Assembly: GCA_017621205.1 (NCBI GenBank)
Contig: JAGATQ010000027.1
Span: 50,608-114,607, forward strand
Origin: Lachnospira sp.
GTDB taxonomy: Bacteria > Bacillota > Clostridia > Lachnospirales > Lachnospiraceae
Direction of reading: 5' to 3'
Length of the DNA: 64,000 nt
The notes beneath the pieces are model-generated. The model made no database searches and had not been told where the DNA came from. It worked only from the letters and a program-made list of their open reading frames with translations. The position numbers were made by a program, and so were the translations under genes. Shown in pieces: positions 26,947 through 36,175 of this stretch (its first letter is position 1; the number at the start of each line of letters is the position of its first letter).

Positions 26947-28158
26947 ATGTTTACAAATTTTTTCTATCTGTTAAAGGCGAAGGGGTTGGAGATTTCCACA
27001 ACGGAATGGCTTACCTTTATTGAGGCACTGGATGCGGGACTTTGTGATGCGAGCTTTACACAATTTTATTATCTGGGCCGCATGATTCTGGTTAAGACAG
27101 AGTCCGATTTTGATAAGTATGATATTGCTTTTAAGGAATTTTTCTATCATATTAAATCGGAGGATGAAGTACCGCAGGAGATATTAAAGTGGCTTGATAA
27201 GGGTGACAAGATGACAGACCCATTGCAGCGGGAGATGTATGAGTACAAAAAATATAAGGATGCCAATGAAGTGAAACGTTTGTTTAAGGAGCGTGTCAAT
27301 GAGCAGGATAGTGAGCATAATGGTGGTAATTACTGGATTGGTACGAGTGGCGGCTCTTCCTATGGACATTCTGGTGTGAATTCCGGTGGTATTCGTGTAG
27401 GTGGAACCGGGGGCTTAAAGACAGCGTTTTCGGTGGCTGGTGAGAGACGGTATCGGGATTTCAGGGAGGACCGCATGTTAAGCATGCGTCAGTTTCAGGT
27501 GGCATTTCGAAGGCTTAGGCAGTTTTCCACAAAGCTTGACATACCGAAGACGGAGCTTGATTTGGATGGCACGATTGATTCGACCTGTAACAATGGTGGG
27601 TATCTAAAGCTGGAATTTGAGAAGCCCCGCAAAAATACGGTTAAGCTATTGCTGTTGTTTGATTGTGGTGGTTCGATGTATCCCTTTAGCGCGATGTGCA
27701 ACAGCCTGTTTCAGGCAGTGCATAAAGCCAACCATTTTAAGGATGTAAAAACCTATTATTTTCATAATTGTATTTATTCCCATGTTTATAAGTCGGCGGA
27801 GTGTGAATATGGCGACTGGGTTGATTTAGAGTATTTGTTCCGGCATACGGACAAGGATTACAAGGTCATTATTGTCGGGGATGCTGCCATGGCACCAGAG
27901 GAAATTCTGGATGTAAATGGTAATTACAGAGGACCGAATAAGGGCATGTCGGGACTTCAGTGGTGCCAGTATTTCAAAACGAAATACAATAAGATTATAT
28001 GGATGAATCCGAAGCGTCATGTGGGTCTTACCTATCTGGACTGGATGCAGTCGGAGGAGCTTCTGGCAAAGGAATTTCCCATGTATCAATTATCTGTTGA
28101 GGGCTTGAAGGAGGGAATTACCTATTTGATGTCATCCAAGAAGCAGATGCCAAAGTAA
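26947..28158 (+). CDS. VWA-domain protein (CoxE-like) partnering the MoxR ATPase
   Basis: A 403-residue cytosolic protein. The N-terminal ~120 residues are helical (FFYLLKAKGLEISTTEWLTF). A Gly/Ser-rich linker (GTSGGSSYGHSGVNSGGIR) sits near 130-160. The C-terminal VWA domain has the metal-ion-dependent adhesion motif LLLFDCGGSMYPF, a DxGGS form typical of this CoxE-like branch, later FHNCIYSHV and VIIVGDAAMAPEEI. With MoxR it forms the common two-gene ATPase/VWA module. It is probably cotranscribed with the gene upstream. The function beyond the pair is unknown. Confidence 0.9.
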   Translation: MFTNFFYLLKAKGLEISTTEWLTFIEALDAGLCDASFTQFYYLGRMILVKTESDFDKYDIAFKEFFYHIKSEDEVPQEILKWLDKGDKMTDPLQREMYEYKKYKDANEVKRLFKERVNEQDSEHNGGNYWIGTSGGSSYGHSGVNSGGIRVGGTGGLKTAFSVAGERRYRDFREDRMLSMRQFQVAFRRLRQFSTKLDIPKTELDLDGTIDSTCNNGGYLKLEFEKPRKNTVKLLLLFDCGGSMYPFSAMCNSLFQAVHKANHFKDVKTYYFHNCIYSHVYKSAECEYGDWVDLEYLFRHTDKDYKVIIVGDAAMAPEEILDVNGNYRGPNKGMSGLQWCQYFKTKYNKIIWMNPKRHVGLTYLDWMQSEELLAKEFPMYQLSVEGLKEGITYLMSSKKQMPK

Positions 28159-28288
28159 TAATGGTTTTTGTTTTATGCTTAGTTTATCTGTTGCTTTACT
28201 ATCAAAAACTATAAGGTAATTTATAACCGGAATTAGTTGTATGCAATGGAGGAATAATAAGCTTATAAGCGGAATAGTGCAAAAAAAC

Positions 28289-28316
28289 TTGAAATCTATG
28301 GCAGTTCTGGTAAAAT
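28289..28316 (+). promoter_or_regulatory. Promoter of the LCP gene pair
   Basis: TTGAAA (28289-28294), a 16-nt spacer and TAAAAT (28311-28316), about 70 bp before the start at 28387. Confidence 0.6.
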
Positions 28317-28386
28317 GTAGGGTGGATTGGCTTTTTGACAAAATATGGCAAAAGATGTATGTGTGTATCACAGAAAGGAACAATAC

Positions 28387-29373
28387 ATGGTAAAGAAGAT
28401 ATTATTTGTGATTGCTTTGCTGCTTAGTACGGTTGTTGGCTGTTATGCAGGTAAGATGAGCAGTAGTCTGGATTTAATGAACCGGGATACGGGTAAGAAG
28501 CTGTCGGATGTAGATTTAGGAGATATTGACGTTACGACGGACAATGACATTATCAATATTTTATTGGTTGGTTCGGATACCCGTTCAGAGCTGGGTAAAG
28601 AGAAATACGGTCGTAGTGATACGGTAATGATTGCTACCATTGATAACAAGCATAACCGGTTAAAGCTCACGTCTCTGATGCGTGATATGGATGTAGAAAT
28701 TCCGGGATATGGGAAGCACAAGTTTAATGCCGCGTATTCCTATGGTGGACCGGAGCTTCTCTATAAGACGATTGCGACGAATTTCGGTATTACGCTGGAT
28801 GGTTTTGCCGAGGTGGATTTTGAGGCCTTTAAGGCGATTGTCGATGAGGTTGGCGGTGTTGAGGTTGAGCTTACCGAGCAGGAGGCACAGTACCTGAATA
28901 CGACGAATTATATTAATGGTAAGAAGAACCGGAACGTTGTGCCAGGCTGGAATACGATGAATGGGGCACAGGCACTCGGTTACTGTCGTGTCCGTTACCG
29001 GGCTACCATCAACGGTACGGAGAATGATCAGGGGCGTACCGAGCGGCAGCGTATTGTGATGAGTGGTATTTTTGATAAGGTAAAGCGGATGCAGATGTCA
29101 AAATGGATGGACATTATTGATGTGGTGCTTCCGAATGTCACAACGGATATTTCTAATGGGGATATTATTTCTTATGCGACGAACGTTATTACAATGGGGA
29201 CGACAGAGATTGACCAGTACCGGATTCCTGTGGAGGGGCATTATTCTAATGGTAATTCCCCTACAGACGGTAAGGTTCTTGTGATTTCAGATGATAACAA
29301 GCAGCTTTTACAGGATTTCCTGTTTGAATTTGACGGCAAAAAAGAGGAAACGACAGAGAGTGCGGGTGAGTAG
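28387..29373 (+). CDS. LytR-CpsA-Psr (LCP) family cell-wall glycopolymer ligase
   Basis: Transfers undecaprenyl-linked glycopolymers to peptidoglycan on the outer membrane face. The 328-residue protein has an N-terminal membrane anchor (about 2-20), then the LCP core: ILLVGSDTRS, GRSDTVMIATID, LTSLMRDMDVEI with the catalytic Arg, KFNAAYSYGG, a VDEVGGVEVEL segment and GYCRVRYR...DQGRTERQR. All key acidic and Arg residues are in place. The start at 28387 follows AAAGGAACAATAC. It is followed after 2 bp by an LCP-related protein with a LytR_C domain, so the two probably act together. Confidence 0.93.
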   Translation: MVKKILFVIALLLSTVVGCYAGKMSSSLDLMNRDTGKKLSDVDLGDIDVTTDNDIINILLVGSDTRSELGKEKYGRSDTVMIATIDNKHNRLKLTSLMRDMDVEIPGYGKHKFNAAYSYGGPELLYKTIATNFGITLDGFAEVDFEAFKAIVDEVGGVEVELTEQEAQYLNTTNYINGKKNRNVVPGWNTMNGAQALGYCRVRYRATINGTENDQGRTERQRIVMSGIFDKVKRMQMSKWMDIIDVVLPNVTTDISNGDIISYATNVITMGTTEIDQYRIPVEGHYSNGNSPTDGKVLVISDDNKQLLQDFLFEFDGKKEETTESAGE

Positions 29374-29375
29374 CA

Positions 29376-30719
29376 ATGGCGAAAAAGGTATTTATGATAT
29401 TTATTAAGGGATTTTTGCAGGCGATTCTTGTTATTATCTGTATGGCTCTTTGCTGTGTGGGTGGCTTTTTTGGAACACGTTATTATTATACGAAGAAGGC
29501 TTCCAATGAGAACTCCAAACAGGTAGAGAATATGATTGGTGAGGCACAGATTGATGACTGTTCCAAGAATCTCATTTATGTGTGGAATGAAGAGAAATCG
29601 AGAATATCAGCCTGTGTGCTGGAGGTATTTGATACGGAAAAAAACAGCATGGATTATATTACGATTCCGACCAGTGGGCAGATTACCATTTCTCCGACGA
29701 TGTATAAAAAGATTAGTCAGGTGAATCAGGAGATTCCACAGGTATTTACCCTTTCTAAGCTGTGCAGCTTTTTTGATAAGGGGGATGATACGGCATTTGG
29801 CTATGGTGTATTGATTTTAGAAGACTTTTTTGATATCGATGTATCCTATTATTCTGTGGTGAATAAGGAAGATTTTGAGGCTGCTTTTGAGGCGAAGGAG
29901 GAAGAGGTTGATAAAAATGGTAATTTAGAGGGAGCTTCCTACTCCAACAAGACGGATACCTTGGAGGATGATGATAACGATGATAATTCTTCGGGAACAG
30001 ATCCTTATGCCCATGATGACCGATTTGCAACGAGCGATAATTATGCGGATGCAACTACAGCTTCCGACACGACTACGGAATATGGTGCAACTACCGAAGA
30101 GCCTTCAAGTGCAACTACCAGTGTAAAGGTACAGCAGTTAAAAGAGAGCTTTTTATCTGATGCGGCACAGTACCAGGATGCCGATTCCTTGAAAGAATTT
30201 GTTAGCAGGCAGTGTAATAATATAAAATCTAATCTTGATATTAAGAATAAGCTTTCTTATGTGGAGCAATATCTAGAGCTTAATGGCAGTGCAATTGTTT
30301 ACCATTGTGTGCCGGGAAGATATGATGACAAAACCTATGTGTTTGATATTGAGGATGCGACTGCAATGTTCCGCAAGTGCGGGGTGGATAGTACCAATAA
30401 GGAGGATGAAGGAGACGAGGCCTCCGATGATGATGATGCAGAGGGTGTGAAATCAGAGCTATTTAATATTGTTATTCTAAATGCGAGCCGGACACAGGGT
30501 GTAGCAGCCAAGTGGTCAGAGGAGATGAGCCTTGAGGGCTATAATGTTAAACAGATTGATAACTATGATACGCTTTTAACGGATTCTCTCATTATTGTCC
30601 GGGAGGAAGGACAGGGAGAAGAGTTCTTAAAGTATTTTAAGAATGCAAGTATACAGGTAGGAACGGTGCCAAGCGGTGCCGATGCGGAATTGATTATTGG
30701 AACAAATGATATTAAGTAA
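29376..30719 (+). CDS. Membrane-anchored LCP-like pseudo-enzyme with C-terminal LytR_C domain
   Basis: A 447-residue protein with one N-terminal membrane segment (about 8-32). The first extracellular part resembles a reduced LCP fold (YVWNEEKSRISACVLEVFD, DYITIPTSGQITISPTMYKK, then FGYGVLILEDFFDIDVSYYS). It lacks the DTR and catalytic Arg motifs of the neighbour. A low-complexity acidic/Thr linker (about 185-250) follows. The C-terminus (about 365-447) is a LytR_C domain: ELFNIVILNASRTQGVAAKW and VGTVPSGADAELIIG. It begins 2 bp after the LCP gene stop, so coexpression is near certain. I infer a regulatory or scaffolding partner of the active LCP enzyme. Confidence 0.78.
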   Translation: MAKKVFMIFIKGFLQAILVIICMALCCVGGFFGTRYYYTKKASNENSKQVENMIGEAQIDDCSKNLIYVWNEEKSRISACVLEVFDTEKNSMDYITIPTSGQITISPTMYKKISQVNQEIPQVFTLSKLCSFFDKGDDTAFGYGVLILEDFFDIDVSYYSVVNKEDFEAAFEAKEEEVDKNGNLEGASYSNKTDTLEDDDNDDNSSGTDPYAHDDRFATSDNYADATTASDTTTEYGATTEEPSSATTSVKVQQLKESFLSDAAQYQDADSLKEFVSRQCNNIKSNLDIKNKLSYVEQYLELNGSAIVYHCVPGRYDDKTYVFDIEDATAMFRKCGVDSTNKEDEGDEASDDDDAEGVKSELFNIVILNASRTQGVAAKWSEEMSLEGYNVKQIDNYDTLLTDSLIIVREEGQGEEFLKYFKNASIQVGTVPSGADAELIIGTNDIK

Positions 30720-30757
30720 AAGAAGGGGCTGTCTAATGACAGCCTCTTTATTATTCC
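30720..30757 (+). terminator. Terminator after the LCP pair
   Basis: GGGGCTGTC pairs with GACAGCCTC around TAAT, followed by TTTATTATT, directly after the stop codon. Confidence 0.85.
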
Positions 30758-30860
30758 TTGATTGTGTTGTAAAATCTCCAACAACTGTTTTCTGTACTTG
30801 GCAAAAAATCTTATCTCCACAATTATATTATCGGCTTATACTCAAGTATTTAATTTTACA

Positions 30861-30890
30861 TTGACACCAAGAGTTTATTTGTATTATTAT
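30861..30890 (+). promoter_or_regulatory. Strong promoter of the second secreted-protein/ABC locus
   Basis: A perfect TTGACA (30861-30866), an 18-nt spacer and TATTAT (30885-30890). It is the same -35 and spacer length as the promoter at 9337-9366, which serves the analogous first locus. Confidence 0.75.
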
Positions 30891-30928
30891 ATACATATAT
30901 TCAATGATAATCTAGGAGGATAAACAAA

Positions 30929-31351
30929 ATGAAAAAAGTAAATTTTAAAAAGATATTCTGGTTAAACATTGCGGCATTAAGCCTTGTTTTAGCATGTGTT
31001 TTTCATGCTAATGCAGCATCCCAATCCGTTAGTTTAAGTTCTGACCAAAATCATGTATGGAGTTTTTCGGTTAGTGCTGGAAAGAATCCATCTTCTGCTT
31101 ATTATACTGGTTCCGTAAAATCTACATCAAAGCATAATGTAGCCTTTGGATTATACTGTAATAATCAGGCGAATGGTACATTTTCCTATTGTGGAAGAAC
31201 TTCACGCCATGTGGTGGGCCCTGGTAAAACTTGTACTTCAACTACTTTTAACACAGATAAGTACTATAAGGTTAAATTAGTTGCAGGGAATGATTTGGTA
31301 AATGATTTGCAAAAAGGATGTATAGCATCCGCAACGCTTTATGTAAATTAA
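30929..31351 (+). CDS. Small secreted four-cysteine protein ahead of an ABC locus
   Basis: A 140-residue protein with a classical signal peptide: basic N-terminus, hydrophobic core IAALSLVLACVF and an expected cut after HANA or HANAA. The mature ~110 residues are Ser/Thr/Gly-rich and beta-like, with four Cys (LYCNN, SYCGR, KTCTS, KGCIA) that could form two disulfides. I do not recognise a family. The ATG follows CTAGGAGGATAAACAAA. It heads a same-strand group with a large membrane protein, an ATPase and two membrane proteins, paralleling 9284-5946. A bacteriocin-like or secreted effector role is inference from size, export signal and neighbours. Confidence 0.75.
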   Translation: MKKVNFKKIFWLNIAALSLVLACVFHANAASQSVSLSSDQNHVWSFSVSAGKNPSSAYYTGSVKSTSKHNVAFGLYCNNQANGTFSYCGRTSRHVVGPGKTCTSTTFNTDKYYKVKLVAGNDLVNDLQKGCIASATLYVN

Positions 31352-31474
31352 TGTGGCAGATATTATTTGTATTTTTTATTTATAAATCACAGGGTATGTG
31401 AAATCTTCTGTGATTTAAATTGTTTTAACCGGTTAATCAAACAAAAGTTATATACTGTCAATATCTTTTAACTT

Positions 31475-33181
31475 ATGGAAGAAAGCGTGTGTCATAAAAT
31501 GTTAACAAAAAAAGCTTACATAAATTATTTTAAAACAAAGAAGAGTTTATTCGTTATTGCGGTTACGGGTATTCTATTTGTTTTTCTCGAAGTTAGATTC
31601 TCTATAAATTTCTTATCTTATAGTGATTCCGGTGATGCTTTTGAATTTTTAAGGTCTACATTAGGTTTATTTTATCTGTTGTTTACTGGTGTATTATTAA
31701 GCTCCTATTTCTTTTTTTATGGACTAGCTTTCTCTAAGCTACATATAATGGTATCCGCAAATGATTTTACGAAAATCAGAAGAACATATTATTGGGTGTT
31801 AATGTCTGTTGTTCTCATGTTTTACCTCATAGCTACTTTTTGGGTGCTGGTAATTATCGGTAAAGCGATTGGTTACCATAAGGAAATGGTTGCCTGTATA
31901 TTTAAGGTTAGTACGATATATTTTGGCTTGGGGCTGGTGCTGGCTGTAAAAATAGGAGAAGTGTGTGCTTTTTTTAAAAATAAAATACATGCAATTATAG
32001 TCTTGCTTTTCAGCATATTATTATCTAGCCCGGTTTTAGAGTCTTTTTCTCAAATCAGCATATCTGATTCTTCGGTTATGTATGATGTTGTAAGATGGTT
32101 TCAGTTTGCACCAAGAAATACACAAACTATGGTTTATTCAATTTGTGGTATAAGCTCACATTGGACAAGAGGTGCGGTTACTGTGATGTGGATAATGATA
32201 ACGGAACTGGTTTTCACATCAGTTGTAAAAAAATATTCTAAGTGTAGATTTCTACTTTGTTTATCGATAACATTGGTTTGCGCAATAGGTTATACCAATG
32301 CCCCTTGGTTCGGGGATGAGATGCCTAATGCAAAAACTTATCCATCAGACCATTGTTTCTTCTATTACGAAAAACACAAACAAATGGAAGAAAAAGAAGA
32401 TTTTCATATTACGGCTTACGATATGGATTTTACAATGAATAATTATCTGAAAGCCAAGGTTGAAGTTACGATAAATGCATTATCCAATGAAAAAGAAAGC
32501 TATGCGTTTACATTGCATCATCAATACTGTGTTGATAGTATACAAAATGCATATGGTGAAGAATTGGACTATAAAGAAGAGGGGGATATCATCTGGATTG
32601 ATGGGAGAAAAATTACAGATAAAATTATATTTTTCTATCATGGAAATGCTGCTGGTGCTTATGCGAATTCAGAATGGTCAACTCTGCAATCTGAGTTTTG
32701 TTTTTATCCGATGGCAGGGAAGAAAAAATTATATGATGAATCAAGTAATACATATTCTGTTCTGAATCTGCAGGATAAAATACATTTTAAAGTCCATGTG
32801 AAGACGAACCAGAAAATGTATTGCAACCTGCCTTCAACAGCTAGAAATACATTTGAGGGAATTTCTACTAATATTACATTAAGAAGTGGCTATTTAAAGC
32901 AATTTACTTACCGGGATGTTACCATTATATATCCCTGTTACAGTCCGAAAGCTTTGGTAAAGGAAGCTGCTTTGAAAAAATCAATTGATGAATTATATCA
33001 GATACTAGGTGATTTTGCAAAAGGAAAGCTTATTTTTGCAGACCAGCAATATGCAGGACCTACATGTTTGTTTTACGAGGATTATATGGAATTATCGAGC
33101 CTTGGTGTAAGTCCTTCGATTATTCAGAACCATTATGAGTATTACATTGAAAACGGCAAAAATGGATTTGTTTTACAATAA
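31475..33181 (+). CDS. Membrane protein with C-terminal M1-peptidase-like ectodomain
   Basis: A 568-residue protein. The first ~290 residues hold about six to seven membrane segments in an ABC-2-permease-like arrangement. The rest is extracellular and beta-rich: DMDFTMNNYLKAKVEVTINA, YAFTLHHQYCVDSIQNAYG, EFCFYPMAGKKKLYD. This resembles the N-terminal beta domain of M1 aminopeptidases, which occurs fused to ABC-2 permeases in some Firmicutes. No HExxH zinc site is present, so it is not an active M1 peptidase. The start at 31475 lacks a clear ribosome binding site; the in-frame ATG at 31499 is an alternative. It likely works with the ATPase 49 bp downstream. Confidence 0.65.
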   Translation: MEESVCHKMLTKKAYINYFKTKKSLFVIAVTGILFVFLEVRFSINFLSYSDSGDAFEFLRSTLGLFYLLFTGVLLSSYFFFYGLAFSKLHIMVSANDFTKIRRTYYWVLMSVVLMFYLIATFWVLVIIGKAIGYHKEMVACIFKVSTIYFGLGLVLAVKIGEVCAFFKNKIHAIIVLLFSILLSSPVLESFSQISISDSSVMYDVVRWFQFAPRNTQTMVYSICGISSHWTRGAVTVMWIMITELVFTSVVKKYSKCRFLLCLSITLVCAIGYTNAPWFGDEMPNAKTYPSDHCFFYYEKHKQMEEKEDFHITAYDMDFTMNNYLKAKVEVTINALSNEKESYAFTLHHQYCVDSIQNAYGEELDYKEEGDIIWIDGRKITDKIIFFYHGNAAGAYANSEWSTLQSEFCFYPMAGKKKLYDESSNTYSVLNLQDKIHFKVHVKTNQKMYCNLPSTARNTFEGISTNITLRSGYLKQFTYRDVTIIYPCYSPKALVKEAALKKSIDELYQILGDFAKGKLIFADQQYAGPTCLFYEDYMELSSLGVSPSIIQNHYEYYIENGKNGFVLQ

Positions 33182-33230
33182 TTGTTATAATAGATTGGAT
33201 TGATTGCTTTTTAATGAATGAGGAAATGAT

Positions 33231-34079
33231 ATGGGAAAATTAATTGTTAATAATTTAAATGTAAGTTATGGAAGAAATAAAGTTTTAAAAGATATCAACC
33301 TTCAGCTTGAATGCGGGATATATGGGTTGCTTGGACCGAACGGTGCAGGGAAAACTACTTTTTTCAAGGCTGTTACTGGTATTGAAAAAAGTAAAAAAGG
33401 GATTATTTCCTATGATGACATTGATGTTAATTCTAAGAAATACTCAACAAAATTAGCATATTTACCACAGACCTTTGTCGGTTTCTCTAATTTAACAGTG
33501 CTGGAAATGATGGATTATCTTGCGACCTTACGAAATCTGAATCAGCAGGAAAAAGATGATAGGATTACGGTTGCCCTTAAACAAACCGGTTTATATGATA
33601 ACAGAAAGAAAAAAATGTCACAGTTATCTGGTGGAATGGTCAGGCGGGTAGGAATTGCACAATGTATCATGGGTGAAGAAGATGTGTTAATTATGGATGA
33701 ACCTACAGCCGGACTAGACCCGGAAGAAAGAATCCGGTTTAGAAGAATATTGGAGAATATTTCCAGTGACAGGACTGTGATTGTTTCCTCTCATATTATC
33801 TCTGATTTAGAAGATATTTGCGATAAATTGCTGATTATAAGTCAGGGGGAGATAGCGGCAGAACTTTCCATTGATGAATTAAAAAACATAGCTAAGAATA
33901 AGACATATGTTTTGCAAAAAAAATCTGCAAAGATGATAAAAGGTAATTATAGTATTGTGAATGAATTTAAAATGGAAAATGAGCAGTATATAAATATTGT
34001 ATCAGAAACGATACAAACCTTCCCGCAAAGAGAAGCAACGACTGAGGATGGTTATTTATGTGTGATAAAAAATTATTAA
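33231..34079 (+). CDS. ABC transporter ATP-binding protein (ABC-2 type)
   Basis: A 282-residue ATPase with Walker A GPNGAGKTTF, Q-loop AYLPQTFVGF, signature QLSGGMVRR, Walker B VLIMDEPTAGLD and H-loop VSSHIISD. DEPTAGLDP and the C-terminal extension (about 215-282) are typical of ABC-2 exporters of the bacteriocin/drug type. The start follows GAGGAAATGAT. The end overlaps the next membrane-protein gene by 22 bp. It energises transport with the membrane proteins on either side. Confidence 0.93.
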   Translation: MGKLIVNNLNVSYGRNKVLKDINLQLECGIYGLLGPNGAGKTTFFKAVTGIEKSKKGIISYDDIDVNSKKYSTKLAYLPQTFVGFSNLTVLEMMDYLATLRNLNQQEKDDRITVALKQTGLYDNRKKKMSQLSGGMVRRVGIAQCIMGEEDVLIMDEPTAGLDPEERIRFRRILENISSDRTVIVSSHIISDLEDICDKLLIISQGEIAAELSIDELKNIAKNKTYVLQKKSAKMIKGNYSIVNEFKMENEQYINIVSETIQTFPQREATTEDGYLCVIKNY

Positions 34080-34696
34080 AAATCTATATGGCAGACAAAC
34101 GTATATTAGGTTTCTTTTCTTTTATGCCGGTATTTACAGGGATAATATGTCTGATTATTGAGTATCTCGCGTTTAAAAGCTACGCAACGGCTGCTGAACG
34201 ATACCTTGTTACGAATCCTTATCTCTCTTTTATTTTTCCCATTTCAGGAGTGTTAACTCCAATTTTGATATATCAAAAATATATTGAACAGGCAGATTCA
34301 GGATTGTATTGTGTATATTGCAAATCACATGGATATATTTTTTTATTTTCCATTATAGAGTATTTTTTATTATTAGTACCCTTTCTTATCATTCATTATA
34401 TTTCTAATTCCTATTTATTTTTAAGTACGTTGAGAATAGGAATAGCAACGGTAAGTCTGCTCATGGTTAATTATGTGATTGTGAAATTGGTTAAGTCAAC
34501 GGTTTTTTCTTTATGCTTTACATTCATTTATCAAGCGTTTATCTGCTTTATTTACAAAGGTGAAACGAATCCGTTAATCTGGTTTTACAACATAGAGAAT
34601 TCTAAAGAGTATTGGGTTCAAATACTGATTCCTGAATTTATGGTTTGCCTGTTCATTGTTTTATTTATCCGATTTTGTTATTCACGAACTTATTAA
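34058..34696 (+). CDS. Integral membrane protein, ABC-2-type permease subunit
   Basis: A 212-residue, almost wholly hydrophobic protein with about six membrane segments (around 18-38, 60-75, 92-115, 122-145, 150-170, 188-207). It resembles small permease subunits of bacteriocin-type ABC-2 exporters but has no diagnostic motif. It overlaps the end of the ATPase gene by 22 bp, implying translational coupling. Function is assigned from topology and neighbours. Confidence 0.7.
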   Translation: MCDKKLLKIYMADKRILGFFSFMPVFTGIICLIIEYLAFKSYATAAERYLVTNPYLSFIFPISGVLTPILIYQKYIEQADSGLYCVYCKSHGYIFLFSIIEYFLLLVPFLIIHYISNSYLFLSTLRIGIATVSLLMVNYVIVKLVKSTVFSLCFTFIYQAFICFIYKGETNPLIWFYNIENSKEYWVQILIPEFMVCLFIVLFIRFCYSRTY

Positions 34697-34737
34697 TCTA
34701 TATAGATAAAGCTTTATAGTGTTTAAAAGGAGTGCAT

Positions 34738-36120
34738 ATGATTCATTTTACCAAAATATATTTAAAAAACCACAAAGGGTTATTCATTGTTTCTACCATA
34801 ATGCTGTTATTTATATTCTACATGATTTTTCAACTGGTATCTGTCTATTCTATGAAAGCAGAATATGCAGCCTTACAAAAATATGACCAATGTATTCAAT
34901 TCATACCAAACCATGACGCATTTATCGCTGCAGAATATGACAATATTGAAGAACAGATGAGGGCAGAAAAACAAATTTATACTAATTTTATTGACCAATT
35001 AAAAAAGAATAAATTGATAAAGGAGATCTATTACGGATACAGAAGTTTGGCGGGAATGCAGGAAACCGAAAACGATTCGTTATTTTTATGTAATTCTAAA
35101 AATTCCCCTGCAATCAAAGCAGATGAATTGAAATCGGGCAATGGTTTTTCTGATGATGAAGGGGAAGTAATCTTGGTTTCTGGCAAGGCGAAGCTCTATG
35201 ATATGGTAAACATTGAGAACAATGGCGATACAAAACCATTTAAAGTTGTTGGTATGTTAAAGAATAGTGTTTTAGCAATTGATACAGGAGAGCTTGTCGA
35301 TTTTTCCACCTATAATCGAAATGTTTATCTTTTAAATCCCGCTTTTTATGATGAACAGGAAAACTATGAAGATGGATTTACAGTATTATATTTAACTTTA
35401 TTAGACAATGCTGTAATTGATGATATTCAGGAGCTTGAACATTGGGGAGAGTTACAGGAAATTCAGATTCCAGACTATAGGATTTCTTTGCATAAGATAC
35501 TTATTCTTATACTGCTTGCCATTGCTGAATTAATTATGTCCTATCTGTTTAGCCGGTACAAAAGGGATTATATGTGGAAGGTTATCTATACGAAGCCGTT
35601 GCCTGTTCAAATTCAGTTTATCCTATTAAAAAATATGCTGCCTATTTTTATCGGTTTTATATTTATTTTCATAATTCAGTTTTTGTACACAACTCATCAT
35701 TTTGATTATAACATTTTTTTAATTACAGTTTTGCTTTATGTTTCCGTCCGTTTAGTGATAGAGAATATCTTGTTTTTAAGGTCAAAAAATAGGTATTTAA
35801 CAGAATTAAAGAATCAGGATTTGATTCATTATAATTGTGCATATAAAACGATGCTGGTTAAAGACTGGTTAGAGTATATTGTATGGGAATTTGTTGATAT
35901 ACCAGAACAATATGTTAATGATATGCTTTTTGATTTGCAAATGGAAAAGTATGCCAATATCCCATTGTGCAAGATGGAACGGGTAATCTTGTTGAAATTA
36001 GAGTGTTATTTGTTAAGAGCATTGAAAAATATAGTATGCGATGCTGAGTCTTTATCACAATATCATATAACCGCAGAGGATTGTATACAAATAAGCAATT
36101 TTATGGATAGAACAATATAG
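34738..36120 (+). CDS. Membrane protein with extracellular domain, FtsX-like permease
   Basis: A 460-residue protein with an N-terminal membrane segment (about 12-34), a ~210-residue extracellular domain and three further membrane segments between about 255 and 345. A ~110-residue soluble C-terminus (AYKTMLVKDWLEYIVWEF onward) is likely cytoplasmic. The membrane layout matches one MacB/FtsX unit, but the tail is unusual. I start at ATG 34738 with AAAAGGAG before it, not the GTG two codons earlier. It is the last gene of the locus; a terminator follows at 36133. The substrate is unknown. Confidence 0.65.
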   Translation: MIHFTKIYLKNHKGLFIVSTIMLLFIFYMIFQLVSVYSMKAEYAALQKYDQCIQFIPNHDAFIAAEYDNIEEQMRAEKQIYTNFIDQLKKNKLIKEIYYGYRSLAGMQETENDSLFLCNSKNSPAIKADELKSGNGFSDDEGEVILVSGKAKLYDMVNIENNGDTKPFKVVGMLKNSVLAIDTGELVDFSTYNRNVYLLNPAFYDEQENYEDGFTVLYLTLLDNAVIDDIQELEHWGELQEIQIPDYRISLHKILILILLAIAELIMSYLFSRYKRDYMWKVIYTKPLPVQIQFILLKNMLPIFIGFIFIFIIQFLYTTHHFDYNIFLITVLLYVSVRLVIENILFLRSKNRYLTELKNQDLIHYNCAYKTMLVKDWLEYIVWEFVDIPEQYVNDMLFDLQMEKYANIPLCKMERVILLKLECYLLRALKNIVCDAESLSQYHITAEDCIQISNFMDRTI

Positions 36121-36132
36121 ATGGAAGCTTAA

Positions 36133-36175
36133 ATAAAAGAGGCTGTCGCACTTGAGCGGCAGCCTCTTCTTGATA
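36133..36175 (+). terminator. Terminator of the second secreted-protein/ABC locus
   Basis: AAGAGGCTGTCGC pairs with GCGGCAGCCTCTT around ACTTGA, followed by CTTGAT. The U-tract is weak, but the stem is long and GC-rich. Confidence 0.7.

Noticed and set aside
29376..30719. A second active LCP ligase
   Set aside because: The Asp-Thr-Arg and catalytic Arg motifs are missing; only the LytR_C domain and weak LCP-like fold cues remain.
31475..33181. Active M1 aminopeptidase
   Set aside because: No HExxH...E zinc site is present anywhere in the protein.
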